From contig OX439044.1 in assembly GCA_949317995.1 (NCBI GenBank), positions 17,942,641 through 18,006,640 of the forward strand: a DNA stretch of 64,000 nucleotides. The letters run 5' to 3'. This document shows, piece after piece, positions 49,342 to 61,638 of this stretch. The notes below the pieces were generated by a model. It worked only from the letters and a program-made list of their open reading frames with translations. It did not search any database and had not been told where the DNA came from. How positions within the stretch are numbered: position 1 is the stretch's first letter; every line of letters begins with the position of its first letter. The position numbers and the translations under genes were made by a program. This DNA comes from Acholoe squamosa. Lineage: Eukaryota; Annelida; Polychaeta; Phyllodocida; Polynoidae.

Positions 49342-49633
49342 TGTAATGAACACGAGTGGCCCGGTGGCAAGCCACCGAACGAGATCGGCGCCACTGATGA
49401 CGTCATAGATGACATCACAGAGGAACGTCACATGATCAGGACTATAAAAGGGCAATTTGGGCCTTTGGGAAGACAGATGTGATCCAGGCAGCGAAGAGGC
49501 AACACTTATGCCCTGTGCTAGAATATTAGTACATGCATTGATTCCATTGTGTAAAATTATATGCAAATATTAAACAGTGTTAAACTTTTTGCATGCCTCC
49601 TTATGCTCTTTCCCGTAGTCGACATTCTGTACA
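49342..49633 (+). mobile_element. Probable LTR of a Ty3-type retrotransposon
   Basis: It starts TG and ends CA (TGTAATGAACACG...ATTCTGTACA). Promoter-like content: TGATGACGTCA followed by GATGACATCA (CRE-like), ACGTCACATGA, then CTATAAAAGGGC (TATA box) and an ATATTAAA downstream. TTGGTCACAGCGGTTCG right after the CA resembles a primer-binding site. No second LTR is found in the window, so it is a truncated copy. Confidence 0.55.
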
Positions 49634-50366
49634 TTGGTCACAGCGGTTCGTTTTTCTCTATGAACCTACGCAGAAGAAACGGGAGGGACATGAGATAAAG
49701 AGAGATCCCCGGGGACGAGATAAGGCCGAGTTAGCGAGAATCGTATAATTGCAGTAGTGAGGAGCCTGGGTAAAGACCTTAGAGAAAAGATGGCAAGCTG
49801 TGGCTGAAGATAACCACGGGAAAGATCTGATAGATGGTGCAATTTGAAGATGACCTGCTATTCGGTGGTTGCAGTTGGCTGTTCGTTGGTGGCAGCCGTA
49901 GATCTATACTGGAGGAGGGAGTGGCAGATAAGGACCATGGGAAAACAAAATTTATGTAGACAGCAATGGTCTGACATGGCTGGATGTCTGAACCATAAGT
50001 CCAGTTTTAGCAGTCAGGTGGTAGCTAAAAGTGGCAATAAAATGGTCACTGGTGGTTTTCTTCAATGGTCCGGCGGTTTTCGTTATGCAGTTTAGGCCCC
50101 CTTTCTGAGGGAGGTTGAACATTGTAGGAAAATATACTAGCAGACTGATAACAAAAGAAAAGCTTAGAGGAGCATGGGAAAGAAATCTGAGAGCTAACAT
50201 CTAGCACCTGGCAGAAACCACCTGTCCAGTGGGTCTTGTATGATTTCAGTTTCATTGGTGATGCCCGCTACTGACAGCCCAGCCTAAAAAAAAACAAAGA
50301 CAAGGACAGGCCTGTGATGAGAAATACTGCAGAGACACCACCAGTGATATTAGATAGGGATTGTAT
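49634..50366 (+). other. Remnant of retrotransposon leader and unassigned spacer
   Basis: A candidate primer-binding site begins at 49634. The first few hundred bases are purine-rich (GAGGGACATGAGATAAAGAG...), as in untranslated leaders. No gag or pol motif is seen before the large inverted repeat begins. Confidence 0.35.
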
Positions 50367-50529
50367 AGACCAGGGAAAATTCCATAAAATTTAGCTTTAA
50401 ATCTTCCTAGAGGCATTTTTAGTACAGGTCAGCAACAGTACTATTCTGGGTAATTTGGGCATGCTTAACAAGAAAATCACTGTTGCCAAGCTCAAAAATG
50501 GCTGCTTCTGGGTAAAAATGCTCGATTTA
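50367..50529 (+). repeat. Outer part of the left arm of a giant inverted repeat
   Basis: AGACCAGGGAA, then GGCATTTTTAGTACAG, then AAAATCACTGTTGCCAAGC line up in order with the reverse complement of 63207-63369. The arm is cut at 50529 by the Harbinger insertion and resumes at 59314. Confidence 0.8.
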
Positions 50530-50950
50530 AGCGGGTATTCCACTGCATCGTTCTGCCTGAATAAGTCTGATCTGACCGATTTTATAGTGGGATTTCCTCA
50601 TCTAACTTGTCATTTTAGGTATTCCACTGGTTAAAACCGACCAAAATAAGGCTGACTGACTGTGTTTCCCCCCACATATCCGATTTTCCATTTTAAACCG
50701 ACCGACTAATTTCAATGGAACAGCATATCCGATGGTCGCGTTAATATGCATGCAGTCAGATTAGGGTAATCCAATTGATTTTGATAAATCAAAAGAAAAT
50801 CGGTTTTGGTCAGGCCGACCGAGCGCTCAATACGCCATCTGTAGTTTTGTTGTGTTACTATAAGTTCTGATGCTAGTCGGTAGGTGTCCTTAGTATCCAT
50901 CTGGCGTCCTTGTCATGTTATCCCTTCTTCCTGTCATAAAAAATTGAAAA

Positions 50951-53458
50951 GATGGCGCCGAGACAAGTACAAGGATCATCCCAAAGTGGGAAAGCAAAAG
51001 CCTGTAAATCAAGAAATATACAAAACAACCTGCGAAAGAAGAGTCTGTACTAGAGAGTCAGGCAACCAAGAGTCCGGGTGAGGAAAAGAAAACACCAGTT
51101 AAACGTCACACTCGTCGACGTCAGGGAGCTCAGGTGGGGTAAAGCTCCTGCACTCAATTTGAGGAAGATGAACATCATGCTGAAAAGGAGGGAAACGAAG
51201 GGCATAAAAAGGTATGCTCTACTACATGCCAGTAAACAATATGTTATTCATCTATCAAAATGATCCTAATTTACACTGTAGGCAGTTACCATTTAGCTCG
51301 GGGGGGTTGTTTTACAATAAAAAATCTTGCTTTTCTGGTCCTTTTGACCTTTAGGTGCAAAGATTTTGTGTTAATTTATTTTTGTCAAGGTGTTTATTAG
51401 TTGGTGGGGTCAGGTGGATCGCTCGGCTTTTTTGTTCTTATTATTCTAAGTAGTACAAATTTTTATAGTAAGGCATATTCCTCTTCCTTTCATTTTACAC
51501 TGTCATGGATGACTAATTTTAATATAACTTATTTATTTTCCTTCAGGAAACCGGCTTTAAGCATCCAAATAATCCTGCACGCCCTCCTAAGCCCTCAGTT
51601 GAAGATGATGACGATGACGATAGCATGTCTGACAGTGAGGTAGAGGAGGCACGGCGGAAGTTGGCCAAATTTAATCATCGTCAAGCAAAAAAACAGTTGA
51701 ACGATTCTCGCAATTTAGAGCAACAGGTGCAAAGTCCACGTAGACTTGGAAGTGGAGACGACTATTTAGATAAAGACTCAAAGGATCGTACCCCAACTAA
51801 CAGTTCTTTAGGGGGGGATAACATTGCCCATGATAACAAAGAATATGATTTTGACTCTCCCAGCCGATACTTATGGAAAGAAGGCAAAGAAGAAGATCTA
51901 TGTAGATTGTGGGCGTAGGAGAAGCATCTTTACATGACTCGACACCCTCAACACCGTTACCCCAACAAGAGGGATACGACTATACAATGTTTTGCTGCCA
52001 TTCTAAATATCAGACGTAAGTTTAAATTTTTTTTCCAGTTACAGGTAGTTTTAACTCACATGTATGATATGGCAGAGACAAAGAGACTTGAAATCAAATT
52101 CTTGACCCTCTCTTTTAGGAAAAGTTATTTCTTTTCTGTGTCCATCATAAGTTATTCAAATACTAATGTCTTCCCTCTCATTATGTTTCAGCCAAGGCTA
52201 TAACCACCCGAATGCAGAGGCTCAGAAGGCAGTTCACAAAAATCAACAAGTTTCAGGAAGGAAGGAAAACACTGACTGACAACATGAAACACTGAGATTA
52301 TGTGCTTTTTTGAGGAATGCTGATGCCTCACAGCCAACTGTCACAAACTACAAATAGCCAGCCAATCCAAAGAATGCACCTCAAACAGTGACAGATGATG
52401 AAGCTGACGATGAAATCGAGTCCATAGAGCCGACTCCAAAAAAGCCCAACTACAAGTTCAATCTGTCTACACTTAAACGTCGGTCGCGATTTATATACGT
52501 GAGTAATTATTCTGACTCCAAAGTCAAACCTTAAGTGAAAAGGGGAAACAAGGTTATACCTGAAAATAACCTACTTCTTTTTCCTTATCTGATTGGGTAA
52601 TCATAGTACATATATGTTGAGCGATTGTTTATATCATTTTTGTCATTGTCAGTGTAGTAGGCATCACGGAACTTTGAAAACCCAATTAATCCATAAGTAA
52701 ATGATTTGTCCTCCCCCCTTCAAAAAAATATAATTGATATAAACCAGGTTAATTTCTTCTTTGTCTAGTCCAGAGTGTTGACGTGCATTAATTTTGTTTT
52801 TTTGCAGACAAAGAAAGCGGCCGCAGCTTCAAAGTGCTTGGACATGAGCCCCATAGCGGATGTTGATCTGACAGGGGATGACGGCGGTCAGGAATTACCT
52901 GGAGGAAATAAACTAGTGAAACTGATTCGGTCAGATCCACCCGAGAAAAGAAATCTTGAATCGTAAAATTATCCCCCTTGATGAAAACATAGACCTGATG
53001 ATGACTTTGATCTCATTTCATCTCCAGCCAAAAAGAAAAAGACAATGAATGTACAATAAGAGACCTCTACTTCAGCCACTTCCAATCCTAAAAACAGTGG
53101 ATGTTCCAAGAAAAGTAGTGGGGGCCGTACTAAATAGCAGATTGTAGCGGACAAGAAAACCAAACCAGCTACCATGAACTACCCTGTCCCAAAGAAAAAG
53201 GAAGAAAAGGCTGAAGGAGGTAAATTGGCCGATCAAACTCGGTACAATGTGAAATACAGTAAAGTAGATAACATGGAATGGTTCGAGAAGCAAGGATCAG
53301 CATACCGTGCTACCCAAGAGAAGCAGAGGGCTGCAGATAAAAAAAATCTAGCTTCTTCTCTCTTAAACAAAACAAATGAAATGAAGCAGGCAGTTTCTGG
53401 ATTGTCTGAACTGGGCCAGCAAATGGCCAATAAAAACTTGGCCGATGATGATTGCTAG
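50951..53458 (+). pseudogene. Harbinger accessory (Myb/SANT-like) gene, degraded
   Basis: Coding traces lie on the + strand from ATGGCGCCGAGACAAG at 50951. They include a Lys/Arg-rich start, an acidic exon after TTCCTTCAG (51550 on, with an Asp run then SDSEVEEARRKLAKFNHRQ), a basic TTRMQRLRRQFTK stretch near 52200, an exon at about 52808-52965 after a TTTTTTTGCAG acceptor (DVDLTGDDGG), and a C-terminal helical exon to 53458 (VDNMEWFEKQGSAYRATQEK...). Several frame changes and stops interrupt the reading. In Harbinger elements the second protein binds DNA and brings the transposase to the ends. A SANT helix is not clearly readable, so that identity rests on position. Confidence 0.5.
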
Positions 53459-56171
53459 GATACAAAATGGGTGAATACATTGGTGCCACATATGAAGGAC
53501 TTACCAGTGAAGGTGAAAAGGCTGTTTATGGTTAAAGCATTCACCAACCTTGTTGGAAAGTTAGGTGATTAGGTTTTTATGTAACCTGCGATGACTACAT
53601 TACTTGAACTATAGGTCAAAGATAGGAGCCTATCGGATCTGATTGCAGCACATATCATACAATCGTTGGAAGTTTTCTTGTGTTTCATATAGCATAAGTA
53701 ATAATGATATCCAGGATTATCATACATGTCAATGTATGAACATGTTTGGCCACAGTATGTGTGGTATGTTCATGGGAGGACCAATACCTGTAAAAGGATT
53801 TACTGATCTGATCAGTAATGTTTTTGTGAAAAGTCAGAAAAGGATTTACCTTGTTCCTAGTCGTAAGTCGTTTGAAGTTTATTTGTAATTTATTTTTTAG
53901 AAGCAGTAGTTTTAACCAACTAGCATGATGTAGCTTTATTCATGTAGAGTAGCATCTTATACTTTTTCGGTGCTGATTACATATAGGTCACATATATTTT
54001 TATCATGACATAGCGCTATCAAAGATGTGACTTTTTAGCTCATATAGAGGAGGCAAAGATGAAAATTAGTGTTCCAAACTTTATCATCGTTTTCAGATTA
54101 ATCCAAATATGATGGTGCTTTTATTGATATATTATGACATGCCTTTGTGTGTTGATCTGAGTAGAGAGAAAAGATATTGCGAGTAACTAAAGAACGATGC
54201 CTTCTGATGAAAGCATCATTAACATTTTAGTGCTATACATTTTCAAAGTTTTACTTGCAAGTGTTGAAACATTGGTAGGACTAGTATAGAATACAAACAT
54301 GATTTCCTGTGGGAGAGGAAAAATCATCTTGTTACTGTTCAGAGTTAAAGAAAATAAATTGATGCTGTTTGTCCTTTACAAAAAGAAATCTTCATCTTTA
54401 AATATACTTATGACATGTGCATTTTCTTTTATGCCAAACATAACTACAAAAATACCATGATGTACAGGCTCCTTCAATCATTCTAAAGACTTCTGGCATC
54501 TATCATAATAAATACCGGTCAGCTCTACACTATTACATTCTCTCTTTACATACATGACAGATGAAGTACGTTCGACATACATAAAATCTTGCCAAAGTGA
54601 AAAATATACCCTAATGTCTACTATGACATTGTCATACTAGTAATTATGCATGATCAAGTTGTCATATGAGAAATATCATATGACTAGTGGTGTATGGAGT
54701 AAATACATCAGGCTCTTATAAATAGTGTTATTTCCAGTTATCACTAGTTTTATTCAGCTTTAGGCAACATGTAAGAAATATCAATCACACAGTTGTTAAT
54801 ATGCAGGTAATTTCCACATACAGTAAATATACAATAGTTTATAAAGTATAATGTTCTGTTCCACTCCACCTGTGAGGTAATAATAATACAATGTCCAGCA
54901 TAGTTCTAGGTGGGTTCCCACACCTAGCTCCTGACCTGCTGCTTAGAGGAATAATGTAATAATGAATAACTTTACCCTCTGGTGGATGTCTTGAGGAAGA
55001 TAGCCTCTGGCCACTAATGATGGAAACCAATGCCTGTCTAGCATAGTTTCACCATAGTGCAGTGGTATAGCAGGTAGCAGGAGATGACTGGAGCTGTTAC
55101 CTCTGGAGCGGTTCTGGATGTTCTGCCTTCTAGGGGGTGCAGGCAGGCTATTTGAAGCAAATCTTGGCATTGCACCTCAGACTGACTGGGGCCAGTGGCA
55201 TCTGCCTAACTCTGCAATTGTTGGAGGGGAGTCTTTCATGTGTCACTGGGTGCACAAAGGACCCCCATGGACGCCGCTGTGTCCCCCATTGTCTTGGTCG
55301 GTTCTGTAACTTCAAACCCCCATATCTTGGAAGTTTACGCCGTTACAACCGCCATTTTGGGCGTGCGTAGAGTTGAATATGCCAAGTTTATAATGCCCGC
55401 TTGCCAGGCGCGTAACTCGCGCTGGTTCATCTGTAGTGCATTCGGAGGTCGAATCCGTCTCTATGGCGTAACTTCCTTAATAATAGGAGTTCCGCCTTGA
55501 TCTTAGACTCATTTTGACCGTCTTATTTTATGCTTTCCATAGATGCTTTGATATTTGACCTAGGTTGCTCAGGAGCAACGCTAGAGCGACCGGACGGTTA
55601 TGGCGTTGTGCTTATGTAACCTATTGTTCAGTTGTTAGGGTGCTCAGACACTCATGACGGCGTCTGCGGTGCCCAGGCACCCGTGACGGCCGGTTGCATT
55701 CACTTACAACTTATTAGTTTGTGCACTGAACCATGAGGTCGCTGATTTAGACCCTCAGATTTATTATATTGTGCAGTGAACCATGAGGTCAGACCCTTTG
55801 ATGTTATAACCTCTGTCTAACTGACCTGGCTGGTGTGCAGTGGGGCATGAACGCTCTTATACAAAGTTTGAGCGCTCTTATAGCTCTTAGAACCAACCTA
55901 TGTATTAATTTCTTATATATTCTTTGATTAATACAATAATATGTTAGAATTTATGGAATAATAAAATGGTATATGATAACATGCTGCTCTATACATAAAT
56001 CAGAGTTTAAGTACGATCTACATACCTTAAACATTCAAATGTAAAAAATGTCTACTGTTCTCTCACATGTTATGCCATGTACATAGAAATCAAGTCGGCT
56101 ATAAATATTACAAAGAAATTTAGTTCTCTGCTCCGACATCTACTTTAATAGCGCAAACACACGTCACACAC
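53459..56171. other. Non-coding interior of the Harbinger element
   Basis: 2.7 kb between the convergent genes. Mostly AT-rich, with a GC-richer section at 54840-55720. A minus-strand stretch near 54990-55170 (LPAPPRRQNIQNRSRGNSSS...) looks exon-like but is unrecognised. A partial duplication (GTGCASTGAACCATGAGGTC) occurs at 55722 and 55771. Nested insertions are likely, since 8.8 kb is long for this superfamily. Confidence 0.4.
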
Positions 56172-59028
56172 TCACTCACTCTTGCTGTCCTTTGAGTTCA
56201 TGATAGGGTTCAAGTCCTTACTCATCATCATAGAAGAGAGATCGGAGAGCAATGTCAAGAACCAATAGTGTAACTTCTCCCAGAGGTTCTTCACATACAG
56301 GGAGTGGTTCTTTTTTGACAGCCTCTTGTTGGGTCCAGGGAGTGGGATGTCCTTACGCCATAGGCCCTTATGTACTCGGTAATCTTTGCCCTCCCAGTCA
56401 GTTGATGGAAGTGTCACATAGGTTTTGGGCATCCAATCCTTCAGGAAATTGTGAAGGGCCACACAGGCCATCACAACATTCCTACAACCTTCCGTTTCCA
56501 TCTGTATTTCCCCCTCAGTATTTTAAATCGCGTGGCAAGTATACCAAAAGTGTTTTCTACACACCTGCGACCGCGACTCATGCGATAGTTGGTAAATTCT
56601 CTGAGTGATAGTCAGTTTAGAGGAGGGGTAGGGCTTCATTAAGTGAGGACCTAGACTGAAGGCCTCGTCTCCAAGGATGAAGTAGTCCATATCCCCGTCG
56701 TAGCCTGGGAAAGGAGAAGCATCGGGGATGTTGAGAGGATTGTCCTTATCATCTAGTCCCTTTCCAAAGTCGCTTTGAGAGAAGAGAGTTGAGTCTGAGG
56801 CTTTGCCCTCAGCTCCACAGTCCAGATAAAGAAAGTGATAATCACTGTCGACAACGACTAGAATTTTTTTTTTCAGTGTTTGAAAAAGTTTTATTGATCT
56901 CTACACAATACGTATAAAGTAGTGGCTGAGAACAATATATATGAGATACCAATTGGCACTCTAATCAAAATTTGTATCAATCAAACTTTATACAATGTAT
57001 AGGTGACAATATGATGAACAATGAGTAAATAAAAAAATGGTTGATGTAACATCTGACGAGACAATATGTATAAGACAAAACATGGAGTGACAAGACAGGA
57101 ACATAGCGCAACATGCAAGGTAGTAAGATAGATATCTAAAAACAGTTCATGTCAACAACAATCTGTTGAGCATTTAGCACAACACAATTACTGAATAAAC
57201 GTCGTAGGGTTATTAAATAAGAAGCGGTCTCCTTCCACAGAAAGTGTTTTTGTATAATAGGCAAAACTAAAGCAAATGAATGAGATGTTTCCCTATAATT
57301 AGTATAAAATATACTAATCAAGTTATATCACTCTATACAAACATACATGCCACAGAAAAATGATAGGTATGCCGATTCCAGTCACATTAATAGGAACTAA
57401 GAACTAGTCCTCTAATACTAGTAATCAAGGTTTAGGTTAAATTCCCCACCTCCCAATCCAAAACTACTATGTAGCACAGATTGTCTGAAGAGGAAGGACA
57501 GAGATGTTGATGAGAGCTCGAAAAACTAAATGGCACCTGCGTTAAATCTTAAGAAGATATGTTATTTCAATAAGTAGAGAGAAGCATAAGTATGATAGAA
57601 TAGAAATGTTTGTATTCCTAAAACTCTGATCCACTCTTGTTTGGTCGGATGTGTTTACCATCTACTGCTCCAATGCAATGGGGCACATTCCAGCAATCAT
57701 GGTAGCCCTTAGCTACGGCTTCCCACTCTTCTTTTGTGGTAGGAGTCTGTTAGAAAAAAAAAGTTCATATTGAATAAAAAAAAAATTCCCAGGGATTAAT
57801 TTAGATGCATTTCACATCTAGCCTCCACTTTCCATGTACTACTTACACTCTACATATTTACAGAGTAAGCTGGCACTTCCATGTACTACTTGCATCGGTT
57901 CGGTCTATTTCGGCTTGTCGGACCCCCATTAATATTGGAAATGTATGACAAATAACTCACCTGAGTAGCAGAGAAATACCCCGGCAGACACAGTGGAATA
58001 TTTCACTCAAGTAATTATACAAACACAAATAAATTAAATACTTTTTGATTTTTTTGCCTCTTATTATTCTTGTCAAAAATGAACATTATGTTATACCTAG
58101 CTATGAGTGAATTTATATTGATCTTGAAAAAAAGGGAAATAGAATTCACATTGAGGTGTTTCTCGTGAAGCACTTTGTATATGGCCCGGCATGTGATCGG
58201 AAGGACCATGGAATTGGATACTAAATAGGACTGCGCAAGTGTGAAGGTGCTGTCACCTGCAAAGTCCAACTGAAGTAAAGTTAGTGGTCAATAAAAATAT
58301 AGCACCTTTGAAAAAAAATGATGTAAAGTGGTATATACACAGGACACCATAGGGAAAGAATCCCAAGAAAGACCAATCTTAAACTGAGTCGAAGAAAAGA
58401 GATCTAAATTTAATCTCACCTCGGGTAAGATATCGTATGGTCAGGGAGAGACGCTCAATCGGAGTAATAGCCATCCTGAAGTTGGTGTCCTTCCTCTTTA
58501 TGGTGGGGTAACGAGGTCCAGCAATCCCTTGTGTACCCTTGGGTACATGCGCGTCGTTTTTAGTGAACTCCTTCGTTGCTCCGATCTGTGGGGAAAGGAT
58601 TACATTTTAGTACAGACCTTACAGTTACTGGTAATTACTGGTATTTTCAATGAGAGAGGTACAAAGAGAGACATATAGGTCAGAGTTCAGAGGCAGTAAT
58701 CAAATACATGATCAGTATAATTAATTTCTTCTGTCTCTGAACTATCGGACTTGAAACTGATTATGTCATGATTAAAAGCTGGTAGCTAAATATCAACATA
58801 TCAGTGCCTACTTACTTCTAAGAAGTCTTCCTCCAGCTTTGATAAGGTGTTCCGCTGAAGGGGATCGGTCCTGCGTCGTAGATGCTGCCTCATCCACTCA
58901 TCTGGTGGCTTTGTCTTCATGTTGAAAGCATCATAGATGTCTTGTTCATGTTACTCTAAAGCCTCAGCAAGGCCATCGGCTATTACACTGAAGCGTGTCC
59001 AAACCTCTCCTGCCTTGCATTTAGCCAT
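56172..59028 (-). pseudogene. Harbinger DDE transposase (DDE_Tnp_4 type), broken
   Basis: Minus-strand exons are: 59028-58816 (MAKCKAGEVWTRF..., donor GTAAGT); 58585-58420 (RYPTIKRKDTNFRMAITPIE...); 58256-58150 (GDSTFTLAQSYLVS...); 57746 to about 57570 (NVPHCIGAVDGKHIRPNKSG, first catalytic Asp); then 56862-56172 with VVVDSDYHFLYLDCG (second Asp), ILGDEAFSLGP, RCVENTFGILATRF (catalytic Glu) and VVMACVALHNFL. Splice phases join cleanly across the first three introns. Damage: an in-frame TAA in exon 1, a TAG after SGSEF, about 0.7 kb of inserted sequence before the second Asp, and frameshifts after KASDS, at TQRIY and after KILRG. The enzyme once cut and pasted the element at TWA sites. It cannot be made from this copy. 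Confidence 0.88.
56864..57570 (-). mobile_element. Poly(A)-ended insertion inside the transposase
   Basis: Read on the minus strand, the segment ends CAATAAAAC, 16 bases, then A10 (56873-56864). That is the 3' end of a polyadenylated transcript. It lies exactly where the transposase reading is interrupted, between SIILM and VVVDSDYH. The 5' limit is approximate and no target duplication is certain; ATTCTA occurs at both junctions. The body has no recognised gene. It could be a processed retrocopy, a SINE or the tail of a LINE. Confidence 0.5.
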
Positions 59029-59313
59029 TTTTGAATTTCACACCTAATGTGTATGTACGTATAAACAATGGTCACATGATCATTACATGATCATTTTTTG
59101 GTCACATGACCTGTACTATGCAAAACCGACCGACCAAACCATCACCCGAACAGAAAATGAAATGCGACCGATAATTGGAGTCGGATTTCAGGTAATCCGA
59201 CGTCGGATTTCAGGTAATCCGATGCTGTGGAACAGGAAATTTGACCTGACCGACGAAGAAGGATCTGTCCATCACTTGGATCATTAAACGACCGACGCAG
59301 TGGAATACCCGCT

Positions 59314-59965
59314 TTAGAGAAATACCAGAAAATGAACAATAACTTTCATTCCTGGCAATGTTTTACCTCAAAATGAAGGGAATGGATAGCCTAGACCAGA
59401 CTGTCCAAGCGGTATTGCTAATTTCAATTGCCAAAAATAAAAAAGACAAGGGATTCAGGAACCTGGGCCAGTTCTGGCCTTCATCTAAGTGAGAAGACAT
59501 TTGGTGAGTTGAAATTCAAAATTAAAATGTCAAAAAACAAACAAAATGATGGCCAGTCAGCTCTGAGACAAGCTATAAAACTCACAACTTTAATCTTTCC
59601 TAGCCTCGTTATACTTCAGAATGAAGGTGAAAGACAAACTAATCCATCTCAAGCACTAACTAAGTTTGGAAGTGACATTGGAAGTGTTAAAAATACTCCA
59701 CATCCCCCCCCAAAAAAAAAGAAAAGGATAAAAGAAATGTGAAAATCTGGAAATTATGCAATTCTCATCATTACATATCATGTTGTACCTCAAAATGAAT
59801 GGATAGCCTAGACCATTCCAAGGACTGTCCAAGCTGTATAGTCAATTTCAATTGCAAAAAGTCCCAAAAAACATGATGGCCGCCTTGCTTTCTTTAGAAT
59901 AATCCAGAAACTTCACATGGCTCAGCACTACTCATCATGTTGTACCTCAAAATGAAGGGATTAAA
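59314..59965 (+). repeat. Inner part of the left arm of a giant inverted repeat
   Basis: TTAGAGAAATACCAGAAAAT... onward is the reverse complement of 63206 down to about 62611, with roughly 80 percent identity by eye and one rearranged block. Within the arm a 20-bp word near TGTACCTCAAAATGAAGGGA recurs (about 59361, 59612, 59788 and 59941), so each arm is itself built of diverged tandem units. Confidence 0.85.
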
Positions 59966-61105
59966 AAATGAGAGTTGGTTCTGCACATTATCAAAGTGCC
60001 AAGTCAGTTTTGGAATTGTAAATTCAACAAAATAACTAAATCAGTCGAAAAAAACAACACAAAAACATAAAACACTCAATAAGTCTTGTTCGTAGTTTTG
60101 ACACAAACCATAACACACTCAATATCCATCATTCCAAATCTTGTTATACTTCTATTAGAAGAAAATAAAGAGCCAACTCTATCCAAGCAGGAAACAATGT
60201 TCAAATTGTCAAAAAGTCCCCCTCCATAATTCTAAAAGGCTATGATATTTTGATTTTTAGAAAACCTAAAAAGTATGCCTTGCTCAATATTACTCACCTA
60301 GTTACACCTCAAATAGAGGGGATTTTAGACCCTAGGCTACCCTTGACCTTCATTAGAGTGAACAGACAGTTGCTAAGTAAAAAGAAAATAACAAAACTAC
60401 TGGTATGTTAGTCAGTCTTAGTTATATCATACCCCACTGTCATGTTTTCTAGTTAGTGCATGTGACTTCCTTTGGCATTGGGGCTAACCTCTCCGTATCA
60501 GAAAAAGTACATTGGTCTTGGTGTCAAGAGAAATTACATGGGGAAGAAAGCAACAAGGAGACAACATTGAAATAAGTTAAAGTGCACCTACTCATCATGC
60601 ATAATAAAGAATAAATAGAAAATCGTCCAGAAACAATTGGGTGTGGGTAAAACCTAATGAGAGTTTTTGAATTTTGTGACAAGAGCAATGATTTTGTTTA
60701 GAAACATTGTTTAAAAGGAAGGAAAATGAAAGTTGGATAATGCCAAATTAATTGTATCATTTGCAAATGCCTACTCTTTCACTCACATCCAATTGCAAGA
60801 AGATGTAAAGATTTTATAAGGTTCACCAGGGGTCCATCATCATAATTATAAAAGCCATGCCTTATACTCAGGGTACTGTAAGAATCTACTGTGAATACCA
60901 TAATATCTGCTTTCTTGTTTATCATTGTCAATATTTCTATATAATTTTTATAAAGATATGAGACTTGTAACTGTATCTTTTAGATTATGCAGTTGCCAAA
61001 ATGTAATGTTGAGAAACATCTAAACATATCAGAAGAGTAAACCTATCAGGTATTGACATATATCTATCTCTTATTCAAGCTCAAATGCAGCATTAAGACA
61101 ACCAT

Positions 61106-61458
61106 GCCAAGAAAAAAAAGGTTTGTTTCCAGTAACCCGACCGACCATAGCAAAACAGGGCCCAGAGCAGATCTTTTTCTTTAACAATAGTTACATTACT
61201 AATAGAGGTACAAAAATGGCAGACCACTTTTTGGAAAGATCTCTGTCCACTGAATAAGCCAATATGCCTTTGTTCATAATACACTTTCTATTTATTTGGC
61301 TTAGGCCATGCTTTTATAATAACTTGGATTACAGACTTTTAAGCTCAGAATTTAAGGGGCAAAAAATTTTAAAAAGAGTGTCATTCCCCTATGGAATATG
61401 ATGGACTTGTATACTATCCGATGGTGTAGCTATTAGTTAGGGACTGGTCATTATGTTT

Positions 61459-61519
<61 letters not shown>

Positions 61520-61638
61520 GCCTATATTGGACAGGAGGAAGACTGATCTCCCCCCACCAAAAAAAAAAGAAAAAAATTTGACCTACCGACCCTACCATTT
61601 CACTTCATGTTACTGGAAACACACCTTTTTTTCTTGGC
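61106..61638. mobile_element. Nested inverted-repeat element, 533 bp
   Basis: GCCAAGAAAAAAAAGGTTTG followed by TTTCCAGTAAC (61106-61136) is mirrored by GTTACTGGAAAC...TTCTTGGC (61609-61638), about 30 bp with one substitution and one length difference. GACCGACC lies just inside the left end and GGTCGGTAGG inside the right (minus strand). No coding frame is recognised. Confidence 0.6.
61462..61515. repeat. (TA)n microsatellite
   Basis: Uninterrupted TA dinucleotides inside the nested element. Confidence 0.95.

Larger units (their letters stand above)
50530..59313. mobile_element. PIF/Harbinger DNA transposon, 8,784 bp, degraded
   Basis: Perfect 17-bp terminal inverted repeats AGCGGGTATTCCACTGC (50530-50546) and GCAGTGGAATACCCGCT (59297-59313) are bounded by the 3-bp target duplication TTA (50527-50529 and 59314-59316), diagnostic for the superfamily. 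Subterminal ACCGACCGA-type words occur at both ends. Inside are two convergent genes: an accessory DNA-binding-type gene on + and a DDE transposase on -. Both are broken. The element sits inside one arm of a large inverted repeat whose other arm preserves the empty site at about 63204. Confidence 0.92.

Noticed and set aside
55118-55500. Overlapping plus-strand open frames inside Harbinger
   Set aside because: Several frames are open at once in GC-richer DNA with no motif; a minus-strand exon is just as likely.
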